In this document: one piece after another, positions 45,743-57,063 of the stretch
How positions within the stretch are numbered: position 1 is the stretch's first letter
How the letters are laid out: each line of letters starts with the position of its first letter
Source: Dastarcus helophoroides
Taxonomy: Eukaryota > Arthropoda > Insecta > Coleoptera > Bothrideridae
Length of the DNA stretch: 64,000 nt
Assembly (NCBI GenBank): GCA_028583605.1
Contig: CM053337.1
Span: forward strand, 27,018,162-27,082,161
Reading direction: 5' to 3'
The notes under the pieces: model-generated
Seen by the model: the letters and a program-made list of their open reading frames with translations, nothing else
The model's database searches: none
Told to the model about the DNA's origin: nothing
Translations under genes and position numbers: made by a program

Positions 45743-46560
45743 CTAATTAACTAATAATACTTGTGAATGACTTGGAGTAAAATACACAAACGTTTGATTC
45801 CATTATACATATTAAATATTATAAGGAAATTTAAATAAGTTGGTGCGCGTAGAATTATGCACCTAGCATGGATGCCGTGCGATGCCTATCAACGGTATCC
45901 ACGGGATACGAAGAAATAAACTACAGAACACCACGTTAAAGCTAGCCTGGGGTACGCCGCTCAGTGCATATGCGATATTGCCAAATGGTGAGTACGAGTC
46001 AGAATTTGGATGGTGTATTTACGGTTTATGATGCTAAATGCGTAGGTCCCGGCTGATCTGATTGCGATTGCTAATTGTGCCGTTTACAGGCCTAACTACC
46101 AATAGTACCGCTATTCACAAAGAGATAGTATTTAAAATGAAAAACGAGAAAATAAATTGTATTGTTTATTTGCTAGAAGGTTCAATTGGTGCCTATAAGA
46201 ACCAATAAGAAATTTATGGTAATTCTAAATGTATACAAATAAGAGCTAAAATAACAACTTATTTTATAACAAGAAAGACATATATTGATAAAATAATTAT
46301 AATACCAAAATTAACATTAATTAAAATTGAAAAACATGTATTTTATTGCATCTTCTTCTTCTTTTTTTTTTCACGTGATATCCAGTTCATCAAACTCTTT
46401 TACAATTTTTCATAATTAAGGTTACTTTATATTTTCTCAACTTGTCATTTATTCTTTCTCTGAAACAAATTTATGAATAGTTAATCTGAAATATATTATT
46501 ACTTCACACCTAGTTCATTACATTTTTTCTTTGTGAAATATTCCTACTTTTTCATTTTTT
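45743..46560. other. Non-coding stretch with GC-richer centre
   Basis: 45860-46100 is GC-richer than its surroundings and contains GTGAGTACG and TTTACAG, which could be splice-like by chance. No protein recognised. The rest is AT-rich. Confidence 0.35.
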
Positions 46561-47328
46561 ATTTAAATGTTCCTGGTTTGTTGCTTTTTCAAATCTTTCT
46601 CTCTCAAACACTTCAAATAAATTTTTAAATCTGCCAAAAGCTTCCCCATCTAAGTCACTTATTTGATTATCTATACATGCCATCTTAACGTCTTTTCTCC
46701 TTGACTCATCCGCTGGGTCCGTTATTTGCTTGCGAATGTTGCCCCCTAAGCTTTTGCAATACTGTCTGAAACATAGTTGGTGCCCTTTCGCTCCTCATGC
46801 ATCCTTACCAAATGCACATGCTTACATATGTTATTTCTCACAACATATTCCGGGCAATCACACTGATACCTATGTATGCATATTTTACCACTCGACAAAA
46901 CAATGTTCTGCATTCGCTCTCACAAACTTGCCTAACATGGATATTATAAAAGTTCTCACCTGTGGCAGATTTTACCTGAAACTGCTCAAACTTTCTATAT
47001 TTTCAGTAACCTCCACAGAGTCCTTCATTTGCTGTGCTTTCTAGTGGGCTTTGATAATAATCCTGTCCTGGTAATTGTTTATATTTGGTTTTTCTATATT
47101 TAAAATTCGCTACCACATCTTAGGTAATTTTTCTATAGTTATATTTGCTTTCCTCTTTAATTGATCCGTCTTCAATAAATTGTTAAAACTTTCACTGGTC
47201 TTCTTTGTTTTAATGAACAGATTATTAACAATGTTTGCGATTATCACCAAAAATATAGTAAAACTCGCAATGTTAAGAAATCTGGAGTCGATTATTCTTT
47301 TCAGTTGTAGAAAGAATAAATTGAACAT
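46561..47328 (-). pseudogene. SWIM zinc-finger protein remnant, transposon-related
   Basis: On the minus strand, frames near 46990-46780 read FQVKSATGENFYNIHVRQV, SECRTLFC, ICIHRYQCDCPEYVVRNN, ICKHVHLVRM and HEERKGTNYVSDSIAKA. CxC...CxH is the SWIM zinc-finger signature, seen in MULE-like transposases and in domesticated insect proteins. Further on come QITDPADESRRKDVKMAC and GRFKNLFEVFERE. The frame shifts at least once before the finger, so it is degenerate. A related piece lies at 43735-43835. Confidence 0.55.
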
Positions 47329-50300
47329 AATTTAAAAGTTAATAACCGCGCCTAATTTCTTGTATGTATACCAATTACAATTTGCTTAGTAACTTTCAGT
47401 AAGAAACCAGAAAATTAAGTTGGCGACACAAAGCTCCGTGTGCTTTTTACTGTAGTCTGCTGTTCCCTGGGTTTGTTCGGTTTTTTCACGCCATTTTTTA
47501 ACGGGTTTACCGGCTTCTCACAGACGAAGTCGCTCCTTTTTCTGTTTCCCTCAGCTGCGCCTGATAGTCTTTTAGATGGGTTCCTTTTTTCAGAGCTACT
47601 GGATTGTCACCGACAAACGTTTTTGTCAGCGATTGGATGACTCGAATGAAACTACACATTTCAGTTACACTATATATAATTTTCGTATACTCATAATACG
47701 ACTAGTCATTTCCGAGTGCAGTTATCGAATGTTTTATATTTCAAAAAAAAGAAGTAGTGGGGTCAACTACTCGCAGGTAGTCTATCCTAGCTCTGTAGAA
47801 AATCGTTCTGTGCCCCAACGGTACATTTCTACAAATAAAATGTTGGCTTGGCCCAACAGCTACCTTTCACTTCTGCTGATTTTAGTTGTTCGGTTTTCTT
47901 GATTTCCATCTTTGGTCCCACGAGTATGGAGGAAATAAAGGTCGTCGTGTGCAGTGTCCCTTATAAACTCAAGGGTGGGTTACTACGAAGTGTACTTGAT
48001 GCCTCACGTTAGGTCAGGTTTCTTCCTGATCTTGCATTCTTTTGGCCAGCACTATACCGCGAAAGTCGGGAAATTTTTACTGTGATTTCACCACTTGATC
48101 CAGGCTGTCATATAGTATGTAGGTACCTGCATACTATATGTCATTGGTTAGATCACAATAAAAATCACCCGATGGATGCATACTATATGACAGCCACCTG
48201 ATGTTTGTTTTAAGTTCCGTCGAAGAGCTGCCTTATCATGGATTTGGATTCCTATTTAGCGGACTGGAGGAGATCGAAATGTATGTCAATAATTAAGGGT
48301 TATATTTTATTCATCGTTAATGAACCATAGCTGGCTCTAACGCCGAGGTAACTCACTGCAGAATATTGGAACGGGGAGGAGGGCTGGTCGGTATATAAAT
48401 CTGTTAATAATTAAAAAATGTGATGTTTTCCTGTTCATTGAGCGATTACAAAGCATTTCCCAACACCAGAAATTTAGTTTTAAGATTTTTATAAATATTT
48501 AGGGGTATTTTTATTTCTAAATTGCCTATTACATGCACCCATCTCGCGATTTCACCTTTTTTTGCGTAACTTTCTTCTGCAATTTCTTGTTACCCGAATT
48601 TCATATAAAAAGCGAATCACCCAACGACTTTTTCGCAAGCATCGGCGCCGCCAGGAATATTTAACGATTTTCGTATTGTCATCATCGTAGCAATGTTTTT
48701 ATTTGTTTTTCCCGAGTTCCGACCGCGCAGCCGTGAACTCTTCTTTTTTCTGTTTAGTTGAACCTTAGCAGCTTTGGAGTCAGTGACAGCCTAAAAAGTA
48801 GTTTAAATTATGAATTGAAAACATTTTTTTAACCTAATTATACCTGAAAAAATGTTTGTAATCACGTGATCGTATCATACTCATTTTTCTCTATATTTCA
48901 TTACAATGAATGCCAATATAACTGAAACACCCTGTATGGTCCGCATTGTTAATTACATTACTCAACACTGATTTTGTCACACGAACTCTGGTAAGTAATT
49001 GTGTTTGGACTACCTACCCCCATCATGAAACCGTGCTTATTTTTTTCCATCATTCCCAGTTTTCTTGTAACAAGGTTAAATTTATTTTTGGAAATGTAGT
49101 CTTCCCAAATACTGTTCGTTTTTGTTTAGGTCCATATATTATTTACATCTTAAAAAATTTTTGTCAGAAATAAAACATAACATCATGATCATATTAATTC
49201 TTCATTTGAAGGCTTTTTTATCATCAAAATTTGGATTCTTCTTATGTGAATGGTACACCAAAGATCAAAAAAATCACAATTAGAAAAAAGTTTGTCCTAC
49301 ACAATTTTAATTTGTAAATAGAGAACTGTAAAGCATTTACACTTGTAAAGCTCTCTGTTATATTTCTACCACCACTTCATACCAAATTAGGCTTACCAAA
49401 AATTTTATAAAGGGAATGGGTCCCACTCAAAAGGGATTTTTATATTTTAAAGAAAAATTCCCCAGAATGAGTGAAGTAGTAGTAGTACTAGAACATCAAA
49501 TTAAGAAGATTAATAAAATACTCGTTTAAAAAAAATAAAATGTTTAAAAAAAATCAGCATGAAGATGCTTCTAAAATTTAATTGGAAATTTTTTGATTTA
49601 CCATAAAAGTGACATCCAAAGATATTTGTTTAAAAAACTTTTATTCGAGTGTAAATCTTTGGGTTGCAATATGTGGATCAAGATTCATTTTTTGAACACA
49701 TATCTTGACTTCATTCCTACGAATTAGGGGGCTTTGGGGAGCTCTGAGCGATAAGAACTGATAAAAGTTACATGCGGACGTTCCAATGATGAAAAAACTT
49801 TATCAGGGCAGATTAAAGTCAAGGGTGCTGACTGACTACTACTGCTTGATCAAGAAGGACCAACTAAAGGCTAAATAATCTAGAAAAACAAAAATTATAA
49901 GTTCCTAATATACATTTTTCATGTTATATTTCTGGAGATTCATCATTTTTCAAACATTTAACAAACGAACGTTGTGGTGATGAAAATTTCAAAACTGCTT
50001 ATTTTAAATGACAACAACTAACACTATTAATAAATACAAAGGAAGTTCATGTGACATGCATTGTCGTATATAGAGGGAGGCCGGGTGGGTCGTGCCCACC
50101 CCGGAATTGTCTGGTACCCACCCCAGAATATTAGGTTACCAACCTAAAAATAAAGCCCCGAGATTTTATAATATCATAATACAAATTATTTTAAAATTTC
50201 TTAAGTTTGAAACATGAAACAGTCAGTGGTATAGTTATCCTTCGCATTACGGGATTCCTAGGATAAAAACGTGTGCTTTGTGACAAAGTGACTCGACGTA

Positions 50301-50340
50301 ATATCATAAAATAATAACATAAAGTACCTCTCTGGCCATA
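47329..50340. other. Non-coding stretch, no gene recognised
   Basis: Mixed-complexity sequence. I note a palindrome cluster at 48100-48200, a CACCCTGTATGG transposon-end-like word near 48929, and a GC-rich GGGTGGGTCGTGCCCACCCC hairpin near 50085. Open frames at 47440-47902 and 48946-49173 resemble nothing I know. Confidence 0.35.
48104..48196. repeat. Palindrome cluster around CATACTATATGACAG
   Basis: GGCTGTCATATAGTATG, a TAGGTACCTG centre and CATACTATATGTCA form a hairpin, and a third copy, CATACTATATGACAGCC, follows at about 48179. It may be a small foldback element. Confidence 0.5.
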
Positions 50341-51439
50341 AATACTGCCAGATTGGATAGAAAGAGAGAAAAAAAAATAAATTTTAAGTCGACATTTTGG
50401 GGAAAAAATGAAATCTTTGTGTTAGACCAAAATTTTGAGAGATGAGTTAAATTTTCAAGAATATCAAAATTGGCAAAGAAAAAAAATACTGATAAAAATG
50501 TCTAATGTCAAACTTCAAACTTTGAAAAATTTCCTGAATAAATTAAATTTGGAAAAAAAAACCGAAATAACCAAAATATTTTCTTCAGAATTTTACTTAA
50601 TTAAATTTTAATATAATCGAAAAGCTTTTTTTCTGAAATATTCCAAACATATTATTTTAGAAATTATGACGTTTTATTAATATTTTGCTCCGATTTTGAA
50701 AAAATTAATCGAATTTTAAGAAAAAGTCAAAATTTGGAGGAAGTAGAAATTTCCAGAAACAAAACTTCAAATTTTGGGCTACATCCTGTTCCGAGAATAA
50801 AACGAATTTAGAGAAACAAGTGGAATTCTTTTTTTTTGGTGTAACAGACTTGTCCTTGGTTATGTTCCAAAGCTAATATACAAATCTTGTCTCCTGAAAC
50901 CAAAAAATACTAAAAAATACAACAGAAATTGCTCTAGCTCGTTTCAATAGCCAAGATATCATCTTTAGAAAGATACTAATATGAGATAGTGTATCTCTCC
51001 GAAGATGATAGCTTGGCTATCGAAACGCGTTACCGCAACTTTTGTTGTATTTTTTATCTTTCTTGGTTTCAGAGGACAAGATTTGTATAACAAGTGAAAA
51101 TCCACAAAGTCAAAATAAAAAAATCAGAAAAAACTGAAAATTAATAAAAAGGAACTTTGAAAAATACTGTCAATATCGAGAAAATGATCGACATTTCTAG
51201 AAAATATTCAAATTTCCAAGAAAAGGAAAGAAAGGGCGGAAAAAGTAGAATTCAGAAAAAGTTATATTTTCGAGAAAAGGTCAAAATTTTCAGAAAATCA
51301 AATTTCCCTCTGGAAAAATTTGAAAACCGTCGATAAATCGAAAAAAGATAAAATTTTCGAAGGTGGAATTTTGTGACAAAAGAGTCGAATTTCAAAAAAA
51401 AATCGCAATTTGGCAAAAATATTCTTTTCAAAATATTTA
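50341..51439. repeat. AT-rich degenerate array around hairpin copy 3
   Basis: Forward-orientation words (GTCAAAATTTGGAGG, AAAGTCGAC) surround the hairpin at 50838-51096. No gene. Confidence 0.55.
50838..51096. mobile_element. Palindromic MITE-like hairpin, copy 3
   Basis: Left arm from GGTGTAACAGACTTGTCC is complete. The right arm stops at GGACAAGATTTGTAT. The central CGAAGATGATAGCTTGGC and TATCGAAACGCG are kept on the right arm. Confidence 0.72.
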
Positions 51440-51893
51440 CTTTTTTATTTACGTCCATCCCCAGAATCAGCTCGTCTTCGATATCTGCCACCAACACTCG
51501 ATGTAGAATCCGCAGTTTCCCTAGACCAATCATGACGTCTGCCTCTCCTATAATTGGCGCAGTATCTCCCGTAACCGTTCTGAGGACCATTCTTTGCGAC
51601 AGTACCTTCGGTTGCGACGGTAGGATGTTCCCTCTTGCCAAAGTAACCATGGCGTCTGTGTCCACTGTTGCCTGTACATTCCTTCCATCTACGCTGGCTG
51701 GCACTACCAAACTTTCCATGGTCCTCTTTATCTGTTTGATGGAAAGAGTTTTGGGGGCTCGTTGCTCGACACCAGCCAGTGAGTGCCCTTTCCCACTGGC
51801 TGATTTTAGTTTTCCTGCTGTGGGGCTTGTCGACTTCTTGGGGCCGACCTGCAGTCTTTCTTGAAATGCCCCAGTTTGCCACAGTTGTAACAT
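51440..51893 (-). pseudogene. Retroelement aspartic protease, truncated, altered active site
   Basis: It overlaps the end of gag in another frame, as expected for a frameshift-expressed pol. The domain shows VVPASVDGRNVQATVDTDAM, where the usual DTG-A active-site motif is DTD-A. GEADVMIGLGKL and EDELILGMD follow, the ILG-x-D motif that closes retroviral-type proteases. The coding part ends at about 51440 at the AT-rich border. Loss of the glycine would be expected to disable it. Confidence 0.72.
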
Positions 51894-53137
51894 GTGCTTC
51901 TGTTGGATCTACCTTTAAGAGCTCCCACCAGTTCTTGGATGCTCCCGTCCATTTTTTTCATGCCTGCGTTCATTTCCTTTATATTAGCGTTTATATTTCC
52001 GTCCATTTTCTTTAAGCTAGCGCTTATGTTCGCGAGATCAGGGTCATTCGTAACCTCCTCGATGTCGGATTTCCTTATTCTGCGTGATGCCCCTGGCTCC
52101 GAAACCTTGTAAGCAGCTTCGACCTCCAAAGCTCTGATCAATGCCTCCCTTGATGTTCGGACGTTTGACAGGCGTATCACTCTCTGAACTTCCGGGTCTC
52201 TTATTCCTTCTATGAAGATTCTAACTGCGTGGAGTTCCAGAAAGTCGATTGGTGCTGTTGGATGGGCGATGTACGCCAATCTTCTAACGTCAGCCTCGAA
52301 TTCTTGCAGCGTTTCTCCACTTTTGTGTCTTTTTACTAGCAGCTGCGACTGAACAATTTGCTGCAAATGTTGGCCCCCAAATCTCAGCTCTAAAGCCCTA
52401 ACTAGATCTTCATAATTGGCTTGTTCTTGATCCGATAGGGTTCGGAGTAATTCCAGAGCATCTCCGCGCAGGGATACCACTAATGAGGTTGCCTTTGCTT
52501 TCTCCGTCCACTGATTGGCTTTAGCAGCAGCTTCGAATTGTTTTCTGTAGGTGTGGAAGGATGTTTTTCCGTCATAGGTCGGAGGTTTTACCTTTTGGGA
52601 AGAACTAGCAGATACACTTTCGGATTCATGTTGTGTGCTTTGTCCACTTAGCAACTTTTTCATGTTATTTTTTATGTTGCTGATCTCCCTCTTTGTTGCA
52701 TTTTCCAAATCAAGAAGCTTGCTGTTGAATTTTTTCTTTACTTCCCCAATTTCTTCCCTAACTTCGCCAATCTCTTCTTGCATTTTTTCTCGCATTCCTG
52801 TAATTTGTTCTTTCACTTCTTCTTTTATTTTTTCAACGCCTACTCCCATTTTTTCAGTTATATTTGCTAGTAGACTATGCAATTCTTGTTTTTCTGCATT
52901 TCTTTTCTGATCTTCTTCTTCTTTTTCTTGTCGTCTTCGTTCTTCCTCCTGTTCTTTTTCTTGTCGTCTTTCTTCTTTGTCTTGTCGTCTTCGTTCTTCC
53001 TCCTGTTCTTTTTCTTGTCGTCTTCGTTCTTCCTCTTGTTCTTTTTCTCGTCGTCTTTCTTCTGCTTGGTCTTTAAACATTGCTAATAACGCTTGCATTT
53101 GTTGTTCCATTTTGGCCGATTTTAATCTCGTATCCAT
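51806..53137 (-). CDS. Gag polyprotein of the LTR retrotransposon
   Basis: An uninterrupted frame of about 443 codons from ATG 53137 (MDTRLKSAKMEQQ). Residues about 20-75 are a charged coiled coil of repeated EERRRQEKEQE units; about 75-170 are further helices. The capsid-like region has PPTYDGKTSFHTYRKQFEA, LRGDALELLRTLS, ALELRFGGQH and LQEFEADVRRLAYIAHP. Near the C-terminus a CCHC zinc knuckle (CYNCGKLGHFKKDC) would bind RNA. This is the only intact retroelement frame in the window, suggesting fairly recent insertion, although the element itself is truncated. Some upstream codons are in frame, but the first ATG is used here. Confidence 0.85.
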   Translation of the reverse strand: MDTRLKSAKMEQQMQALLAMFKDQAEERRREKEQEEERRRQEKEQEEERRRQDKEERRQEKEQEEERRRQEKEEEDQKRNAEKQELHSLLANITEKMGVGVEKIKEEVKEQITGMREKMQEEIGEVREEIGEVKKKFNSKLLDLENATKREISNIKNNMKKLLSGQSTQHESESVSASSSQKVKPPTYDGKTSFHTYRKQFEAAAKANQWTEKAKATSLVVSLRGDALELLRTLSDQEQANYEDLVRALELRFGGQHLQQIVQSQLLVKRHKSGETLQEFEADVRRLAYIAHPTAPIDFLELHAVRIFIEGIRDPEVQRVIRLSNVRTSREALIRALEVEAAYKVSEPGASRRIRKSDIEEVTNDPDLANISASLKKMDGNINANIKEMNAGMKKMDGSIQELVGALKGRSNRSTCYNCGKLGHFKKDCRSAPRSRQAPQQEN

Positions 53138-53280
53138 AAACCGTATCTGAATGTTCAAAATTTTACTTGACGTGCCTCGTATAACTATTTAACAGTTTGA
53201 AAACGTCCGAGATAAAGTCAACTACGGCACCTGGCACGAATTTTTTTTCGAGTAATAAAGCACAATCCACGAATAATTCC

Positions 53281-53293
53281 GCTTCTGACACCA
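53281..53293 (-). promoter_or_regulatory. Primer-binding-site candidate
   Basis: Two bases after the LTR end the minus strand reads TGGTGTCAGAAGC. A start of TGG, complementary to the tRNA CCA tail, is expected of a primer-binding site. The tRNA is not identified. Confidence 0.6.
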
Positions 53294-53295
53294 GA

Positions 53296-53669
53296 TGTTA
53301 CGGGCTTATCGTTTCAAATAGATTACCACGTGTGAATTACACCACTTTATTACCAAATTAACTCGGCACACTTCAACTAAACAGTAACTCACTACTTGTT
53401 TACTAATTGCTAACCCACTAACTACACAGACTTCTAACTGACTTACTCGAGGGAAAGTTGACCGCCTTTTATAGTTTTGGCCCCCGGCTTCTAGAACTTT
53501 CGGCAGATAAGGCTTATTGTTTGCCGAAATTTCTGGAACGCTTATCTGCCATTTGTTTCGTTATCACGGCCGCTTTCCCCTTATCAGATCCTTTTAGAAA
53601 CTTTTTTTTATTTACTAAATTCTACAATTCTATTCTAAATCCTATTTCATCTATTTATATTGCGTTACA
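53296..53669 (-). repeat. LTR of the gypsy-like element
   Basis: 374 bp. On the minus strand it begins TGTAACGCAATA and ends AAGCCCGTAACA, the TG...CA form. It contains a TATA box and lies directly before the primer-binding site. The partner LTR is absent, so the borders rest on the end motifs. Confidence 0.68.
53465..53473 (-). promoter_or_regulatory. TATA box of the LTR promoter
   Basis: TATAAAAGG on the minus strand within a GC-richer setting, about 170 bases before the LTR end. A good match to the TATA consensus. Confidence 0.6.
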
Positions 53670-55860
53670 ATATAAAAAAAGAATATTAAGAAAAATAGCA
53701 GAATTTCGAAACAACATGAATACGTATTGAGAAAAATGGCGAAATTTCGGAAAAAAACGATTTTTAAAATTTCGAATTTTTGATGATAAGGAAACTTTTA
53801 AGAAAAAGACAGATTTGAAGAAAAAAACTCAAGATTTCGAAAAAAAGACGAATGTCAAGCAGAGAGTCGAAACTTCCAAAAATATTTAGTATCAAATTTT
53901 GAGATATAAAATCAAGATCTCGACAAAACAGCAAACTCTAAGAAACTAGTCAAAATTTTTGGAAAATTAGATTCTATAAGGTTGAAATTTTCATAAAAAT
54001 CCAAATGTTAAGGAAAATGAAGAAATTTGTAGAAATAGGCAAAATTTTGAGAAATCGGCTTGAAATATTCAAGTGAAACCTCAAAATTGAGAGGATATCG
54101 AAAAACTTGAAAATTTCGCACATAAAGTTGATTTCATGAAAGTTAAATTTTGATAAAGAAGGTTTAATTTTGAAAATTTTTGTTTTTAAAAAGATAAATT
54201 TTGAAGACAAAATCAAAAATTTTTAGATAAAAACAAACTTGAATGAAAATATTGAGATTTTTGGAAACATAAAGAATTGGTTTTGAAATAAAATCAAAAT
54301 TTCTAAAAAAAAACCAATTTTGAGAAAACTATGGACATAAAATCACAAAAGGAAAGACAGATTTTGACAAAAATTTGAAATTTCGAGAAAAAGATCGAAA
54401 TTTTCAAAAAAATCAAAGTTTCTAAAAAAAATTTCAATTTTATAAAAATTCGAAATTTTTCGGTGAAAGCCAAAATGTGCCATGAATTAAAGAATTTTTT
54501 TTTGAAAAATCCCGAAATGTGAAAAAAATTGAAATTATCGACAAATGTCGAAATTTTAAGTAAAGTACGAATCCTTAAGAAAAAATGGAAATTTCAACTG
54601 ATTATAAATTTTCGGCGACTTTAAGAGCCAGGCGGGAGCAAGTGCCCTACACGGCCCTATTCTAGATACGCCTATGAATATACATAGTTTTAGCTACACA
54701 ACTTGTATCATCTATGTTAAATGTGGCAATAGATCGTTTGAATTTTTTTTAATAATTCATGGTGATTGAAGACGATCTGTAAACTTAAATTGCAAGTTTA
54801 ATCATACCTCGTCCGTTAACTTGTATAACTCGTCGGCTGTATTTAACAAACTTGGATATTATAAAATCAAAATTTTAAAAAATAAAAAAAAAGCTAAAAC
54901 TGTAAAAACTTTAAAATTAAAAAATTGAATTAAATTCTTAAAATATGGAGAATCGGTTGAAATTTTTAGGTTAAATTCAAAATATTTGAAAGAAAATGAA
55001 TCTAGAAATATTTAGAATAAATCAGTTTTTTAAAAAATTGGAAATTTATTTAATAATTTTCTCGACATTTCGATTCTTAAGTGGAAGTGGTAGAGAAAAA
55101 TATCCTTTGCAGAAAAATCTGTTATAAAAAATATTTAAATAAATAAGTTAAATATGAAGAGGAAATCTAAATTTATCTTTTGTATTAAAAAGTGTAGTTT
55201 TACATGAAAGTGTTAAATAGAATACTATTAAAAAAACTGAAATTAAATTTAAAGTTATTATTTAGAAAATAAAATGAAAATCGTTCTGAAATGACATTTT
55301 GATAATGAAGTCAAAATTTTGGGGGAAAAAGTCAAAACTGCATTTCAAATCGCAATTTAGAAAAATATTACAGTTTTGAATAAGAAATGGGGCTTTGACA
55401 AATGTTCAGGTTAAAAATTGAAACTTCAAAAAAAAAATTAGAGGCGTCGAAAAAACTTTAAATCTCTTGAAAAAGTCGAAACTTTTACTTACGTGAAAAA
55501 TGTCAATTGAAAGTGTAAAATTTATAAAATTTTAGATTTAATAAAGAATTCGAAATGTCTAGATTCACATTTTGAAAAAAAAAATGAACACAGAAGAAAA
55601 TTCCTAATTTACAAATAATTTTTTGATTTAAATAATTTAAATTTTTTTTAAATAGAAAATCAAAACACGTCGAAGAAAACGTTGCGCCCCAAAAAGTGTT
55701 AAACGTTTTTATAGAGAAAAATGGAAAATTAAAGTTATTTAATTATTAGTTTACTAATGTAGCAATCAAAATGAACACTTCTCGCTGAAAATCTTTTTGG
55801 GTAATTTTATTTAAAGCAATATTTCACAAATGGATTATCGAAATCATCATTTCAAGTTTA
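53670..55860. repeat. AT-rich degenerate array
   Basis: About 2.2 kb of forward-orientation words (TCGAAATTTTGAGAAA, AAGTCAAAATTTTG). No gene seen. Confidence 0.6.
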
Positions 55861-56060
55861 AAAATTGAAATACAGAACTTGTCCCCTGAACCAAGAAATA
55901 TTAAAAAACACAACAAAGGTTGCTCTAACGGGTCGGCGGCTGTCGAAACGCGTTAGAGCAATCTTTGCTGTGTTTTTTAATCTTTCTTGGTTTCAGGGGA
56001 CAAGTTCTGTATTTCAGTTTTTCAAGATAACCAAGGACCAGTCCGTTCCATCAAAAATTT
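55861..56060. mobile_element. Palindromic MITE-like hairpin, copy 4, centre deleted
   Basis: Both arms are present (AACACAACAAAGGTTGCTC and its complement) and the right end reads GGACCAGTCCGTTCCATC. The centre is shortened to GGGTCGGCGGCTGTCGAAACG, so the CTGAAGATGATAGC part is lost from both arms. Confidence 0.72.
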
Positions 56061-56340
56061 TAAGTTTAAATTATCCTTATTTCGTTCATTTATCCGTCAT
56101 TATTTTTCAGGGGCCGGGTTCCCTCTAGAAAAAAATTGTAGGTATGCCAATGGTGACATGACAAAACTTCAATTTTGTTGACCGGTGCTTTTAATGTAAC
56201 ACAATTAGATAAGTTAATTTAAAGAATCTTGACACAATTAGATCATTTACAGACGTTGATTTATTTGTTTAAAATATAATAACCATAGCTCCGTCATCTT
56301 TAAGCTCAAGTTATTCAAACATTGCTCTCTTCTTTTACAT

Positions 56341-56601
56341 TTATTTTCCAAATTTAAAGGCTGCTGCAGTAAATGTACAAATCCATTGATACAACTGCAA
56401 AAAAAATATGTTTGGTAAAATCTGTGTTCTGCAGGTTCAACTTACAGTTACACCGAAGCGATAATTTAAGGCATGATTTTCCGATAAATTTATTCTGAAA
56501 GGTTTTCTAGTTAACGCCAGTACATTCAGCAGTAGGTGCCCATTTTTCTGATTCCAGACATACCAGGCGTTTTCAGTTAATTTATGGCATAATTCGTCCG
56601 T
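56341..56601 (-). CDS. Odorant receptor OR-C, last two exons only
   Basis: Exon 5 (56601-56446, 156 bp) follows a GTTTCAG acceptor and ends at GTAAGT. It encodes TDELCHKLTENAWYVWNQK and TRKPFRINLSENHALNYRF. Exon 6 (56394-56341, 54 bp) follows TTTTTTTGCAG and encodes LYQWICTFTAAAFKFGK, then TAA. Exon lengths, phases and residues parallel OR-A exons 5-6 at 399-133, so this is the 3' end of another receptor of the same subfamily. No exons 1-4 are visible upstream on this strand to the window edge. Their place (56691 onward) is taken by a mariner remnant and other transposons. An AATAAA overlaps the stop codon. Confidence 0.65.
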
Positions 56602-56690
56602 CTGAAACAAATATATTGAGTTAATAGGTAAAATATTTTTGAATAAAGCAAAACATGCACATCGGTGAAAAAGGCACAAATTTTCGTTTG

Positions 56691-57061
56691 GAAATGTGAT
56701 TTTGCTTCACGACAATGCCCGCCCCCACTCAACCAATCTGACACATCAAAAATTAGAGGAAATGCATTGGGGAACATTAGAACACCCTCCTTATAGTCAA
56801 GATTTATCATCATGCGATGATTATATGTTTGAACCACTGAAAGAAGCTCTAGGAGGTGATGATGCTGCTGTTGAGACAGCATAGGCTGCAAACACGCCTC
56901 CCTTCTTTTTATGATGATGACATTAAAAAAATTCCAATCCGTTCGAAAAAATGCATAACAAAATCAGGAGATTATGTCGAAAAATAGTTAATATTCATAT
57001 ATGTATCTTGTAAAAGTAAATTTTTAAAAACAAATTCCGGTTGATATTTGATTTACCCTCG
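56691..57061 (+). pseudogene. mariner, third copy, C-terminal end only
   Basis: Plus-strand reading gives ILLHDNARPHSTNLTHQKLE, HPPYSQDLSSCDDYMFEPL and KEALGGDDAAVETA, then broken sequence. It ends at ATTTACCCTCG, with TA at 57062-57063. The N-terminal two thirds are missing. It lies just upstream of OR-C exon 5 in the opposite orientation. Confidence 0.8.
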
Positions 57062-57063
57062 TA

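Larger units (their letters stand above)
51440..53669 (-). mobile_element. gypsy-like LTR retrotransposon, 5' part only
   Basis: Reading from right to left: one LTR (53669-53296), a primer-binding-site candidate (about 53293-53281), gag (53137-51806) and the start of pol with a protease (to about 51440). Sequence then turns abruptly into AT-rich array, so reverse transcriptase, integrase and the 3' LTR are missing. Confidence 0.82.

Noticed and set aside
45860..46100. Possible exon or tRNA in a GC-richer island
   Set aside because: No open protein-like frame with both splice signals and no cloverleaf could be drawn.
47440..47902. Overlapping plus-strand frames of 66 and 108 codons
   Set aside because: No recognisable motif, no conserved neighbour, and composition like non-coding sequence.
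48104..48196. Possible CRISPR-like or operator array from repeated CATACTATATGACAG
   Set aside because: Only three inverted copies without regular spacers, in an insect genome; better seen as a small foldback repeat.
51373..51864. 163-codon plus-strand frame
   Set aside because: Antisense to the retroelement protease and gag end.
52864..53086. Hydrophobic plus-strand frames resembling membrane proteins
   Set aside because: They are the complement of the Glu/Arg/Lys-rich coiled coil of gag.
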